A stretch of 33,138 nucleotides of DNA from assembly GCA_015067215.1 (NCBI GenBank), contig SVMW01000022.1, forward strand, positions 1 to 33,138, in the 5' to 3' direction. This stretch comes from Oscillospiraceae bacterium. Its GTDB lineage: Bacteria; Bacillota; Clostridia; Oscillospirales; Ruminococcaceae. Position 1 is the first letter of the stretch; each line of letters starts with the position of its first letter. Of the stretch, positions 6,726 through 16,100 are shown piece after piece. Below the pieces are notes generated by a model that made no database searches, had not been told where the DNA came from, and saw only the letters and a program-made list of their open reading frames with translations. The translations under genes were made by a program, and so were the position numbers.

Positions 6726-8099
6726 ATGGATAAGAATAAAATATCCAAATTAGGCCTTTGGTGTTACACACTGGGCGGCGCTATCGGTGCAGGTATGTTT
6801 GTTACTCTGCCGGCTGCTATCGAAGTAACAGGTCTTTCTATCGTTCTGGCAATCGTTGCAACAAGTATCATCTGCTTCTTTGCATACTGGTACTGTGCAG
6901 CAATTTCATCATTTGCATCCGTTAAGGGCGGTGACTACGGTCATATCGCATTTGTTTCCTCACCATTGATCAGTGGTGTTTTTGGTATTACGGTTATATT
7001 CTATGTAGTATCCAACTGTACATATGCTACAGGCGCTCTTGACTATGCAGGCTATGCACTGCCGTTCCTTAAAGACAATATGATGCTGTGGGGCGTAATG
7101 CTCATGACAGCATTTATACTTATCGACGCAATGGGTGCAAAGCTTGGTTCAAAAGTTTCCACAGCTATGACTGTTACACTTACATTGGGCATTATCCTGT
7201 TTATTGTTATGGGCCTCCCACACTGCGATTTCGGCACAATGTTTGCAGGCGCAGGTGAAAGCGGCGAACCATTCTTCAAAAACGGCTTCTCCGGTTTCTC
7301 ACAGGCTATCGGTTACTGTATCTGGGTTGTTGGCGGTATCGGCACATGTGCAATCACATTCTCCCGCAATGTTAAAAACCCAACAAAGGCTGTTCCACAG
7401 GCTATCGTTGCAATCACAGTTATCCTTGGTATCATCGCTTGTCTGCTTTGTGTAGTATGCGTTGGTGCAGTTCCAATGGATATTGCAGCTCAGGGTCTTG
7501 GTGCAGTTGCAATGGAAACAATGCCTAAAATGATGTTCTTTGCATTTGCTATCGGTGCAGGCGCATTTGCACTTCTCACATCTCTCCAGACATTTATCGC
7601 AGGCTACAGAGAAGGTCTTCTTGAATATGCAGAACAGGGCTTCCTGCCAAAAATCTTCACAAAGAAAACAAAGGGCGGCTATCCATATGTAGTTGGCATC
7701 TTTATCTGGCTCCTCAGTGTTGTTCCGTTTGTTATGGGCATCACACTTGATACAATCGTTGCTTACACAGGTGCACCGGTTTACTTCTGCTACATGTATG
7801 TTAACTGGAAATGTATGAAACTTCCTGAACAGTATCCTGACCTGTGGAAAAAATCCATGTTCCATATGCCTGTTGCTCTCTGGAAAGGTCTTTGCATCTT
7901 TGCTACAGCATGTGCAGCATATCTTGTATATTGCTACTGTGCAGGCTTCACACTCAGAGGTTACATCGAAATGGCAGCAACAATTGGTGCAATGTTCCTT
8001 TATGCTTGGTACCGTATGAAAAAAGGTCACGTTGATGTTAAAGCGATGGAAGCTGAAAAAGCAGAAATTATTGCAGAGGCTATTTCCTACGAAGGTTAA
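6726..8099 (+). CDS. APC-superfamily amino-acid permease
   Basis: A 457-residue integral membrane transporter with about twelve hydrophobic segments. The first segment contains GGAIGAGMFVTLP, the glycine-rich substrate-binding kink of the APC superfamily (amino acid-polyamine-organocation). AAGGAG precedes the ATG. Only 17 bases separate it from the PatB-type lyase, so a single transcript and a shared substrate, such as cystathionine, cysteine or a related sulfur amino acid, are likely inferences. Codon use in this pair looks more regular (many GGC, GCA and ACA codons) than in the neighbouring regulators, which suggests strong expression. Substrate not determinable by sequence. Confidence 0.85.
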   Translation: MDKNKISKLGLWCYTLGGAIGAGMFVTLPAAIEVTGLSIVLAIVATSIICFFAYWYCAAISSFASVKGGDYGHIAFVSSPLISGVFGITVIFYVVSNCTYATGALDYAGYALPFLKDNMMLWGVMLMTAFILIDAMGAKLGSKVSTAMTVTLTLGIILFIVMGLPHCDFGTMFAGAGESGEPFFKNGFSGFSQAIGYCIWVVGGIGTCAITFSRNVKNPTKAVPQAIVAITVILGIIACLLCVVCVGAVPMDIAAQGLGAVAMETMPKMMFFAFAIGAGAFALLTSLQTFIAGYREGLLEYAEQGFLPKIFTKKTKGGYPYVVGIFIWLLSVVPFVMGITLDTIVAYTGAPVYFCYMYVNWKCMKLPEQYPDLWKKSMFHMPVALWKGLCIFATACAAYLVYCYCAGFTLRGYIEMAATIGAMFLYAWYRMKKGHVDVKAMEAEKAEIIAEAISYEG

Positions 8100-8147
8100 C
8101 AGATATCTGCAGATTGCATATTTCAGTTTGAACTGATTTAAAAATAT

Positions 8148-8191
8148 ATCCTGCGTTCCAACAGAATAAACTTCCGTTTGGAACGCAGGAT
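8148..8191 (+). terminator. Stem-loop after the permease gene
   Basis: A perfect 14-bp stem (ATCCTGCGTTCCAA with TTGGAACGCAGGAT) has a 16-nt loop. No clear T-run follows on the plus strand, so termination here is only probable. Confidence 0.5.
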
Positions 8192-8275
8192 TATATAAAA
8201 TCATTTGAGCACAGATGGTTTTATATAATCCATATCAAATGTTGATAAAGCAGAAATATATTCCTCTTAAAGGGC

Positions 8276-8313
8276 AAAAACAGAGAGTCGCGCAGCTCTC
8301 TGTTTTTGTTTTT
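8276..8313 (+). terminator. Rho-independent terminator downstream of the permease
   Basis: AAAAACAGAGAG pairs with CTCTCTGTTTTT around an 8-nt loop, followed by GTTTTT. A strong intrinsic terminator. Confidence 0.8.
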
Positions 8314-8638
8314 AATGAATAGTTTTATTTGGCGTAATAATTCGTTGGTATGATCATCGGGTACGATTTGTATGTAAAATGAAAAATTGATACCAATTTT
8401 TAGTATTGATGTCAATGAAAACTGTTTACAAAGGGGCCGGTTGATATAATTGCATATTTGTTTTGCACACTTAAAAGCCACTGGTTTATTGCCACATTCC
8501 CTGTGCTTACAATACTGTACTATGCTCATTGGATACTTAACAAAAAATGTCATAACTTTTGTCATAACTTTTTGCGTAAAACTGTGGTGTCTGCGGTTAT
8601 CTGCGATACGCGGTGAAATTATTACGAACAAACAAAGA

Positions 8639-8667
8639 AAGCCCTGAAATTGCATATTTCAGGGCTT
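8639..8667. terminator. Bidirectional stem-loop in repeat copy B
   Basis: The same 12-bp stem as at 981-1009 (AAGCCCTGAAAT with ATTTCAGGGCTT); only the 5-nt loop differs by one base. Flanked by A- and T-runs. Confidence 0.75.
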
Positions 8668-8707
8668 TTTGATGTTATTTTGTGCTGTTTTGGGGACAAA
8701 AACGGTA

Positions 8708-8743
8708 TAAAAACAAAAAACCGACATCTTTTGGATGTCGGTT
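8708..8743 (-). terminator. Terminator of the serine recombinase gene
   Basis: A perfect 10-bp stem (AACCGACATC with GATGTCGGTT, 8719-8743) starts right after the recombinase stop codon and is followed on the minus strand by a long T-rich run. Confidence 0.75.
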
Positions 8744-8744
8744 C

Positions 8745-10205
8745 TTATGGTGCAGAAGGAGATTTTAAATCCGAACTGTTAAGTTCTTTAAAAGTGACCT
8801 CTTTAGTGTCACTCTTGTAGTTGAATGTAAATATCATTTTGTCGTCATATAAAAAGATTTTGTTCACGAAAGTGTCTACCAGAACTCTGCGGTGTTCAAT
8901 CTTTTCTGGGTTTAATGTCCTGAGTTTGTACAGCCAATTACGAACTTTTTCATGGGATATCATTGGCTTTTTCAGTCTTTCAACAGCTATACGTTCTGTC
9001 AGATATTTCTTCTGCTGTTCCAACTCTTCAAGCATCTGCTTGGTTGATTTTGTAAATATACCCATCTTGATGGCGTTAAGTGTGTTGTCAATTGATTTTT
9101 GCACAGAAGAAAGCTGTTTTTCATACAGTGGTATTTCTTTATTATCTTCACTTTGGATTTTCATAACCATACTGACAATAGATTCAATAGTATCGTCATC
9201 AAATATGATTTTTGTGATTTCATTGATAACGATATTTTCAATCCAGTCCTTGCGTACAGTTTTCTTTTTGCAGTTATTTTTCTTCTTTTTAACAGCCATA
9301 CATTTGTAATAGTGATATGTAGCACCTGTATGGCTTGTGCCGCTTTCGCCGCACATATATGTTTCACAGTACCCGCAAACCAGTTTTGATGATAATATGT
9401 ATTCTTCCTCTGCCTTAAAATGGGCAGGGGCTTTTTTATTCTTTTCAAGTCTCATTTGTACCCTCTCAAATAAATCTTTTGGAACTATCGGTGGAATTGC
9501 TTCATCATTAATATGGTCATGAAATTTATATTCACCGATATATTTTCTGTTTTTCAGCATAATACCAATTGTATTAAACGACATTGGCGTTCCTTTACTG
9601 TTTGTAAAAGAATTTTCATTCAGCCATTTGATGATATTGCCTTTCGTGTCACCTTGGTCATACCGCTTAAATACTTCCAGAACAAACGGTGCTTTTATAG
9701 GGTCTATCTGAATGTGTTGATTATCATCTACCATATAACCTGGTGGAATAATACCACCATTAAATTTGCCGTTGATTACATTTTCTGTCAGCCCGCGAGA
9801 AACTTTTACCGATAAATCTTTGGAATAATATTCAGCCCAACCTTCAAGCAAAGATTCCATCAATATACCTTCCGGACTGTCTGTAATAGACTCTGTAGCG
9901 GATAAAACTTTTACTCCGTTTTTGTTTAGCTGATTTTTGTATTTGGCACTGTCATAGCGGTTACGGGAAAATCTGTCCAGTTTCCATACTATAATTACAT
10001 CAAACAGCTTTTTATCGCTGTCTTTAATCATTCGCTGAAATTCCGGGCGATTGTCTGTAGTTGCCGAATACGCCCTGTCTATGTAATGCTGAAGAACTGT
10101 AAAGCCTGATTTTTCTGCAAATTCAGTACATTCTCGCAGCTGACCTTCTATAGATTCTTCACGCTGATTATCGGAAGAATATCTTGCATAAATTACTGCT
10201 TTCAT
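8745..10205 (-). CDS. Large serine recombinase (site-specific integrase)
   Basis: A 486-residue site-specific DNA recombinase of the resolvase/invertase superfamily, presumably the integrase/excisionase of the element that carries it. The N-terminal resolvase domain starts MKAVIYARYSSDNQ with the nucleophile at S10 and contains WKLDRFSRN, the conserved Arg-rich active-site segment. The 'recombinase' domain occupies the middle, then a zinc ribbon (CGYC, later C-x-AVKKKKNNC) and a coiled-coil segment. The start has AGGAGGT nine bases upstream. The stop codon abuts TGGTGC, matching the CCA end of tRNA-Arg, as expected when the attachment site overlaps the integrase 3' end. Shorter than TnpX of Tn4451-type elements but of the same general class. 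All expected catalytic residues appear present, so it may be active. Confidence 0.93.
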   Translation of the reverse strand: MKAVIYARYSSDNQREESIEGQLRECTEFAEKSGFTVLQHYIDRAYSATTDNRPEFQRMIKDSDKKLFDVIIVWKLDRFSRNRYDSAKYKNQLNKNGVKVLSATESITDSPEGILMESLLEGWAEYYSKDLSVKVSRGLTENVINGKFNGGIIPPGYMVDDNQHIQIDPIKAPFVLEVFKRYDQGDTKGNIIKWLNENSFTNSKGTPMSFNTIGIMLKNRKYIGEYKFHDHINDEAIPPIVPKDLFERVQMRLEKNKKAPAHFKAEEEYILSSKLVCGYCETYMCGESGTSHTGATYHYYKCMAVKKKKNNCKKKTVRKDWIENIVINEITKIIFDDDTIESIVSMVMKIQSEDNKEIPLYEKQLSSVQKSIDNTLNAIKMGIFTKSTKQMLEELEQQKKYLTERIAVERLKKPMISHEKVRNWLYKLRTLNPEKIEHRRVLVDTFVNKIFLYDDKMIFTFNYKSDTKEVTFKELNSSDLKSPSAP

Positions 10206-10298
10206 AACTTTTTACCTCCTGTGTGAATTTTAATACATATCTTAAAAAATAAGAAATGTACGGATTTTGATTTGTATATTTGACATAGTTTTAATATC

Positions 10299-10323
10299 GT
10301 GCCGCCTGTTTTACAGACGGCAC
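10299..10323 (-). terminator. Stem-loop downstream of the small ORF
   Basis: GTGCCG.CTGT pairs with ACAG.CGGCAC (one internal mismatch, 3-nt loop). It lies 14 bases after the stop of the 61-codon ORF on the minus strand. The T-run is poor, so its role as terminator is uncertain. Confidence 0.5.
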
Positions 10324-10336
10324 TTTTGTATGTAAA

Positions 10337-10522
10337 TCAGTTAAGTGTTTGTTGTGAGATTTCGTCAGTGGTTTCCAAAATATCAGGGTGTGGTAGCTGA
10401 ATTTCTTCATCTTCAAATACAGTGGCTTCAGCCATCAAATCGTCATAAAACACTCTTGCAACTGTTTCTATAACATTGTCGGGATATATGGAAGTATTAA
10501 CGAATTTTCTCGGTATACCCAT
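10337..10522 (-). CDS. Small hypothetical protein of the mobile element (61 aa)
   Basis: Unrecognised acidic 61-residue protein starting MGIPRKFVNTSIYPDNV. It contains VIETVARVFYDDLMAEATVF and a Glu/Asp-rich second half. AGGAGGT lies eight bases upstream of the ATG at 10522, and the start is only 15 bases after the stop of the ParB-like gene, so the two are very probably co-transcribed and translated together. No domain recognised. It could be an accessory regulator or excision-directing protein for the neighbouring recombinase, but that is only position-based inference. Confidence 0.65.
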   Translation of the reverse strand: MGIPRKFVNTSIYPDNVIETVARVFYDDLMAEATVFEDEEIQLPHPDILETTDEISQQTLN

Positions 10523-10537
10523 AGGCAACTACCTCCT

Positions 10538-11503
10538 TTATCTTGCATCACGGTTGCGGTCAAGTCTTGCCTTGTACTGTGCGGCAAGGCAGACCATTTT
10601 TTCTTTAATTTCATTGTCTGTATAGCTTTTAGGGAAATACTGTCGCAGTTCATCAGCTGAAAAAGAGATTTTTTCCTTTTGATTTGCTTTAGGTTGAGAC
10701 AAAATTTCTGACATCTTTTCTGTGGTCAGTTTCCCGTTTCTGCTTAATTCTTTGAATTTTTGAGATTGTGTAAGTGATGGGGTACAGTCTTCAACCTCCA
10801 TAATTTCAAGCAACTGATATTGCTCTTTTTCAGTTAAGTATGATAATTCAACCGCAGGACGAAAAGCAATTTTGTTTTCATCTGCCATTTGTAACAGTTC
10901 GGGGATTAAGTAGTTAAGACGGATGTATCTGCGGACTTGTTCACGGCTTTCGTTGTTAGTACTGCCGACCAATTCGTTGGTTCTAAAACCAGCAATTGAC
11001 TTTGACACCAATGGTGTCGAAGTTAAATCCGTTCTTTTCCCTTGACTGTTTAATGCTTCAAGTTTCATCTTGTATACCCTTGCCTTTTCACTTGGCAGAA
11101 TATTTTCTCGGTACATATTGCTGTCTGCCATTGTGATAATCGCTTCTTCCTTTGAAAGCTCTCTGCTTATGGATGGGATTTTTTCTAATCCTAACTTTTT
11201 ACAGGCGAACATTCTTCTGTGTCCGGAAATCATTTCGTATCTTTCAGGGAAGCCGTCATCACCATATGTTTTCGGTCTTACAACTACAGGTGATAACACT
11301 CCGTGCTGTGCAATACTTTCCATAAGTTTTGTCATCTCCTCATCGTCTTTAACATTAAACGGATGGTTTTCAAAATCATCAATTTTGCTTATTTCAATGT
11401 CTATAACCTTTGGTGCTCGGAATTCTTCTCTGCCTTTATCGGTCATAAACAGTTCTTCGTAGGCTTCTTTTAAGCCTAAATCTATCTTTTCAAATTTAGC
11501 CAT
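10538..11503 (-). CDS. ParB/Spo0J-like nuclease-fold protein
   Basis: A 321-residue protein with a ParB N-terminal domain: IDIEISKIDDFENHPF, then HGVLSPVVVRP and the signature YEMISGHRRMFACKKLGLEKIP, and EAIITMADSNMYRENILPSEKA. The middle helical region is the DNA-binding part. It is typical of the ParB relatives on integrative and mobilizable elements of Firmicutes, where they may act in element maintenance or transcription; no parA partner is visible here, which argues against classical partitioning. The ATG at 11503 has GGAGG upstream; the longer frame to 11620 has no site. It leads a probable operon with the 61-codon ORF. Confidence 0.85.
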   Translation of the reverse strand: MAKFEKIDLGLKEAYEELFMTDKGREEFRAPKVIDIEISKIDDFENHPFNVKDDEEMTKLMESIAQHGVLSPVVVRPKTYGDDGFPERYEMISGHRRMFACKKLGLEKIPSISRELSKEEAIITMADSNMYRENILPSEKARVYKMKLEALNSQGKRTDLTSTPLVSKSIAGFRTNELVGSTNNESREQVRRYIRLNYLIPELLQMADENKIAFRPAVELSYLTEKEQYQLLEIMEVEDCTPSLTQSQKFKELSRNGKLTTEKMSEILSQPKANQKEKISFSADELRQYFPKSYTDNEIKEKMVCLAAQYKARLDRNRDAR

Positions 11504-11590
11504 ATTTATCCTCCATATATCATTTTTGCAGTGCGGGGTATTAGGGGCAGCAGCCACAAACAAGCGAATTTGTCTGTGTGAGTGCTCACA

Positions 11591-11611
11591 GGCGTTGCTT
11601 GCTGTGACAAT
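11591..11611 (+). repeat. 21-bp inverted repeat, left copy
   Basis: Starting GGCGTTGCTTGCTG, this 21-mer is the reverse complement of 13056-13076 with one mismatch. The pair brackets a 1.5-kb piece containing TnpV, a 48-codon ORF and decayed DNA. Could be ends of a small inserted or inverted segment. Confidence 0.6.
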
Positions 11612-11645
11612 ACCGCACATTTATCAATTGTTTTGTTAAAAGAAA

Positions 11646-11667
11646 AAGCACCCTCGAAAGGGTGCTT
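11646..11667 (-). terminator. Terminator of the tnpV gene
   Basis: AAGCACCCT pairs with AGGGTGCTT around a 4-nt CGAA loop (plus-strand reading) and is followed on the minus strand by a T-rich run. It lies 14 bases after the tnpV stop codon. Confidence 0.8.
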
Positions 11668-11680
11668 AAAAGTAAAGTAT

Positions 11681-12043
11681 TTAGTTATAGATCAATTCTT
11701 CAAGTATTATTTCTTCGGTCATCTGATGTATCTCATTAATCATATGTACCCATAACATCTGATTTTCTGCTTTTAGTTTTTCAGTAATGCCAAACTGTTC
11801 CTTAAACTGTTTCATCAGGTGTTCATACATCTCCTGAGCGGATTTGTCGATTTCTTCAAGATGCTCTATCAGCTTGTCCTGCATTATCAACGCGGTGAAT
11901 AACGGCTCTTTGTGATTGCGTAAGTAACTGTGTCTAAGTTCTCCGTATTTACCGATTTTGGGTGCAGGCGGCAGTTCGATGTTGGGTACATAGTAATCGC
12001 TGATTTTTCTATACTGTAATTTGTTGTTAGATGTTTTATTCAT
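11681..12043 (-). CDS. tnpV: TnpV-family transposon-encoded protein
   Basis: A 120-residue protein matching the TnpV family first described on Tn4451-type mobilizable elements. Diagnostic blocks are YVPNIELP, IGKYGELRHSYLRNH, the Leu/Glu-rich helix KLIEHLEEIDKSAQEM and the end LKAENQMLWVHMINEIHQMTEEIILEELIY. Its molecular function is not established; it travels with large serine recombinases, which fits the gene at 8745-10205. GGAGG precedes the ATG. The start overlaps the end of a 48-codon ORF upstream, and a strong terminator follows, separating it from the ParB-like gene. Confidence 0.85.
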   Translation of the reverse strand: MNKTSNNKLQYRKISDYYVPNIELPPAPKIGKYGELRHSYLRNHKEPLFTALIMQDKLIEHLEEIDKSAQEMYEHLMKQFKEQFGITEKLKAENQMLWVHMINEIHQMTEEIILEELIYN

Positions 12044-12182
12044 AATTAACCTCCATCATTTTCGTTGTTGATATATCTCTGTTTTCATACTCATACTGTT
12101 TATGCTGTATATCCTTGGTTGCTTTGTTGCCAAGCAGCCAGGAGATAAGCATTAAAATGATAATCTTCTTAAGTAACCTCAT
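12036..12182 (-). CDS. Possible small membrane protein (48 aa) upstream of tnpV
   Basis: A 48-codon frame starting MRLLKKIIILMLISWLLGNK: two lysines and then a hydrophobic stretch long enough for one membrane helix, with a polar, charged C-terminus. An AAAGGA-like site lies about a dozen bases upstream. Its stop codon overlaps the tnpV start region, as in translational coupling, which is the main reason for calling it. No family recognised; it may be an element-specific peptide or a leader frame without function. Confidence 0.45.
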   Translation of the reverse strand: MRLLKKIIILMLISWLLGNKATKDIQHKQYEYENRDISTTKMMEVNYE

Positions 12183-13055
12183 TAAATCTCATTCCTTTCT
12201 GTTATTTGATTTAAGTGTAATGTAAACAGAAATATTTATCGAAGGTGTAAAAAATACATTTGTACATTTGACAATTGTTTGGCTCAAAATGGTGCCACAT
12301 AAATTATCTCAATATAAAAGTGACGCCTGAAAAGTGCCATAACAGCAAAATCATCGGAGACCTTTTTTCGGCTGGTTTCACTCCTTTCAATAATGTCTTT
12401 AATTTGCGTTCTTATCCTGAGTCCTCCTGTCCGGGAAGTGGCGGTCCAATGCACCATAATCTTGTGACCCCGACGTATTGTTTGCACAGCTTTGCTGCCC
12501 GTGCCTTATGCACAGTGTCATAGCAATCAGGACGCATATTCAGTTTGTAGAGGGAGAGTTTTCAAACGTCCTCGTTATATAGAACACGGGAAAGGGCAAA
12601 ATCGGTAAGGTGACAAAAATTTTCTTAAAGTTCTGTGCTTTGCACAAACAATACATTTTTGGTTTGTAGGTAATGACAATAAAATCAGCAACTATACCGA
12701 CTGAAAAAATATTCCCCTCACCTGTAGACCTGTGGAGAAAGAAAAATGTTATGCCTTTTTTAAAATTCTCTGTTCAGCACAAAAGAGACGACTTTTAATT
12801 GTTCAGATTGCAGATGAAATCCTATATTTTGTACCTCACTATATAGATTTTCAGAATGGTGTTTCAGAACCATAAATTTTCAGTTTTTACAAAATTTTTG
12901 CAAACAAAAAACGGCCCCCTCATAGGAAGCCGTTGGCAGAGACGAAAATGTTACAATATTTAAATTTTTTCACAAAGATTTCTTAAATCATAATACAATC
13001 TGTTTTATATAAAAGTTTTCAAAATCACATCTGAAATAAAAATATATTTAATGTC

Positions 13056-13076
13056 ATTGTCGCAGCAAGCAACGCC
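13056..13076 (-). repeat. 21-bp inverted repeat, right copy
   Basis: Reverse complement of 11591-11611 with a single mismatch. It marks the point where mobile-element DNA gives way to the restriction-modification cluster. Confidence 0.6.
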
Positions 13077-13141
13077 GTTGTACGGCAAAAGCTTGTCAGG
13101 AGTACCTGAAACCCTTTTAATCTGATACATGCATAAAAAGA

Positions 13142-13169
13142 AAGATGGATATCAAACGATAACCACCTT
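13142..13169 (-). terminator. Probable terminator of hsdR
   Basis: On the minus strand AAGGTGGTTATC pairs with GATATCCATCTT (one mismatch and one G-T pair) around a 4-nt loop, followed by TCTTTTTATG. It is the only obvious stem-loop within 50 bases of the hsdR stop. Confidence 0.5.
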
Positions 13170-13176
13170 TTTCATT

Positions 13177-16100
13177 TTACGCCAATGCATTTGCGTTAAT
13201 CTCTTCTATTGCTTTTCTTATGCCGCTCCACACAGTTAAATCCGTAAAGATTTCAACAACACTGCCTCTGTCTGTAAAAGGTGCACCCTGCAGTACGGAC
13301 ATATCCTTCATCAAACCATTATGAATGATATATTCAACAATCTGGTTTACAAAATAAATCTGTCGATCATCAAGCATTGTATCATCAAGATATTTTGCAA
13401 ACGCTGCTTTAGCCGCTGTCATATCCAAACCGACAAGCTCACGCACAAATTCACCCAGCGGTTTCTGTCCGTATTCTGCTTCATACTCTTCTTTTGTTCC
13501 AAGTTCACTCCACAGGATATTTTCCAGCTGCTGAATGTCCAGTTCTGTCAAAGGCTGGTTTGATTTAAGCTTTGCAATAACAAGATTATCCTGATGCTGA
13601 CGAACGTAAAATTCAGCTTTCGCTTTGTAGTTTTTAAGGTCATCATTATCAAGTTCTGATTCATTTTCCACCATATCAACTATGTCATCTTCATAGTCTA
13701 TATCAAATCTTAAATCCACTTTTGGAATATATTTAATCAGATTACGCAGGTTTTCACGGATATGTTCAAACTCGTTTATACCTGCATTTTCCACATACGG
13801 TGTATGCAGAATTTTGTTGATTAAGTCTGCCTGCCCGATAATTTCAGGGATATTGGCAATCTTGGAAAGTGCTACAACCTTTTTCATCAAATCGGTTCTT
13901 GCTTTAGCATATTTTTTGCCCACAAGATATGCATATTCAATGCCATATATCAAATGGTCAAAGCGGAATGCTTTTGCATCGCCATCATCTGGAATAATCA
14001 GCGGTGCGAGTTCCGAGCCGATAATCAGTGTATTTTCGTATGTTAATGTGTCGTAATTGTCAGGGTTTGCATACATCTCAACATATTTAAGATGTTGACG
14101 AACTGCAAAGTTCTCTTTGTTCAGTTCTCGCACCTTACGCACCATATCTTTCACAAGTTCTTTTCTGAACTCTATGAGATATGGAATCTGATAATCCAAA
14201 TCCTGCAGTTTATATGCAATCTGGCTTTTCAGATGGAAAATCGCACCCTGCAAAGCAATCATGTTGGCTGTTGGTTTACCCGGATTGAAACGGAAAAACT
14301 CAAAGTTACCGCAGAAATCAAAAATATAAAATTTTTCTTTATCCTTGCCGTCAATAAGCAGTGGGCACAGACGTGTACCACGGCCTATCATCTGCCAGAA
14401 TTTTGCTTTACTCATCACCTTTTTAAAGAACACAAGGTTAAGCACTTCCGGCACGTCGATACCTGTATCCATCATATCAACGGATATTGCTATCTGCGGC
14501 AGTTTTTTAGGATCAGAAAATTCATCGATAGCACTCTGTGCATAGGTCATATAGTTATCAATGACCTTTGCATATCCCGGCAGATGCGGATATTCCTTGC
14601 CAAACACTTCAAGTATCTTTTCGGCATGCTGATGGTTTTTTGCAAAAATTATAGTTTTGCCAAGCTTCTGACCATAATCTATTTTCAGACCTTTTGTCAT
14701 CAGTATATGTAATACCTGACGGATTGTATCTTCGTTGAACACCCAGGAATTAAGTGCCGAAGAATTTATCTTTTCAGGCAATTCGCCGTTTTCGTCCACA
14801 AAAGTTTCTTCGTACTGTGCTTTTTCTTCATCTGACAGTTCGTCGTAAACAATGCCCTGCTCGATAAATTTCAGCTTTGTTTCCACAGACATATAATCAA
14901 CAAGGTATCCGTCTTTTACTGCCTGTGCAAGCTCATAGCCGTATGTAGGCACACCATTTGCAAGTTCAAATATTTCGTATGTATTTTTATCGATTTCATC
15001 CTTTGGTGTAGCGGTCAAACCAACAAGCGGAGCATCAAAATAGTTGAATATGTCTCTGTACTTGTTATAGATGGAACGGTGTGCTTCATCACAAATAATC
15101 AGGTCAAAGTGACCAACTGTGTAAAGTTTGTTGTTTTCTTCATCCCTGACATTATCAATAACATTCATCATTGTCTGATATGTGGAGAAAACACAGTGTG
15201 CATCGTAGTTATCTTTTTCTTCGCAGAGATTTGTAGTTGACAAGTTAGGTAAAAGATTTACAAAACTCTTTTTTGCTTGTCGTACAAGTGCATTTCTGTC
15301 TGCAAGGAAAAGGATATTTTTCACCCATCCGTGCTGCAGCAATACATCACACAAAGCCATAACTGTTCTGGTTTTGCCGCTGCCTGTAGCCATAACAAGC
15401 AAGGCTTTGCGGCGGTTATCGGTATCAAATGCCTTGCACACTGCTTTTATAGCAGCCTCCTGATAGTAACGGCCTGCGATGTTTCTGTTTACATAAACAT
15501 TTTTAAGGCTTGTCTTTAAAGTGCGAAGATTAAACAGCTTTTCAAGATCACGGCGGGAATACACCGCTGCCACCTTGCGTTCAGGGTAATATTTATCATC
15601 CCAGATATGTGTATCGAATCCGTTGGAAAGGAAGATAACAGGTCTGCGACCATATTTCTTTTCCAGCAAATCTGCGTAAAGTTTTGCCTGCTGTCTGCCT
15701 TTTGAAACATCAACACAGGTGCGTTTTGCTTCCAGAACCGCAAGAGGTTTATTGTCCTGACCAAAGAGAACATAATCGGCATAACCAACCTCTGACTGAT
15801 TAGGCATACCAGAAAGTTCAAACTCGTTGAACCAATCTTTGCCTTCTGTCCAGCCTGCATCACGCAGCATATAGTCGATGTAAATCTGTCTGGTTTTGTA
15901 TTCAGAAATATCCAGCGGTTTTGGAATATAAGTCTGCTGACGCTGCTGACGTGTTGCGGTGAGTTCTTCTTTAAGCTGTTCGTTTTCTTTTACAAGCTTT
16001 TCGAAGTCTACATCATAATCCTTTACCACAACAGGGACTGTGTGCTGCCCGAGCAGTGCAGGGTTAAACGTGCATTCTTCGTACTCTGTACTGTAACAGT

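Larger units (their letters stand above)
8100..8744. other. Non-coding region between the permease and recombinase genes
   Basis: About 645 bases without a credible gene. It holds two plus-strand stem-loops after the permease (8148-8191 and 8276-8307) and copy B of the long direct repeat (8542-8753) with its two stem-loops. A 144-codon minus-strand frame at 8221-8655 crosses these palindromes and has no ribosome site or domain, so I do not call it. Confidence 0.6.
8542..8753 (+). repeat. Long direct repeat, copy B (partner at 873-1094)
   Basis: The same succession of GTCATAAC units, AT-rich block and two stem-loops as copy A. It ends at TGGTGC (8748-8753), the same six bases that start the tRNA-Arg CCA end in copy A, but here they are the last codons of the serine recombinase. 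This junction is the probable integration point of the recombinase-bearing element. Confidence 0.8.
12183..13176. other. About 1 kb of apparently decayed, non-coding DNA
   Basis: No credible gene on either strand. Short overlapping frames (12275-12523 plus, 12284-12487 minus) have no ribosome sites or recognised domains; the more GC-rich composition of 12350-12540 against its AT-rich surroundings suggests a remnant of a mobile-element gene. A weak stem-loop (AACGGC with GCCGTT) lies at about 12909-12933. The right copy of the 21-bp inverted repeat lies at 13056-13076. Confidence 0.5.

Noticed and set aside
7299-8204. Cysteine-rich 301-codon frame opposite the permease
   Set aside because: Antisense shadow; the cysteines arise from GCA codons read in reverse.
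8221-8655. 144-codon minus-strand frame next to the recombinase
   Set aside because: It crosses a terminator stem-loop and the direct repeat, has no ribosome site and no domain.
10538-11503. A plasmid partition system
   Set aside because: No parA gene is present and the ParB-like gene sits with integrative-element genes.
12275-12523. Two overlapping frames on opposite strands as genes
   Set aside because: No start signals, no domains, and the frames are short; treated as decayed DNA.
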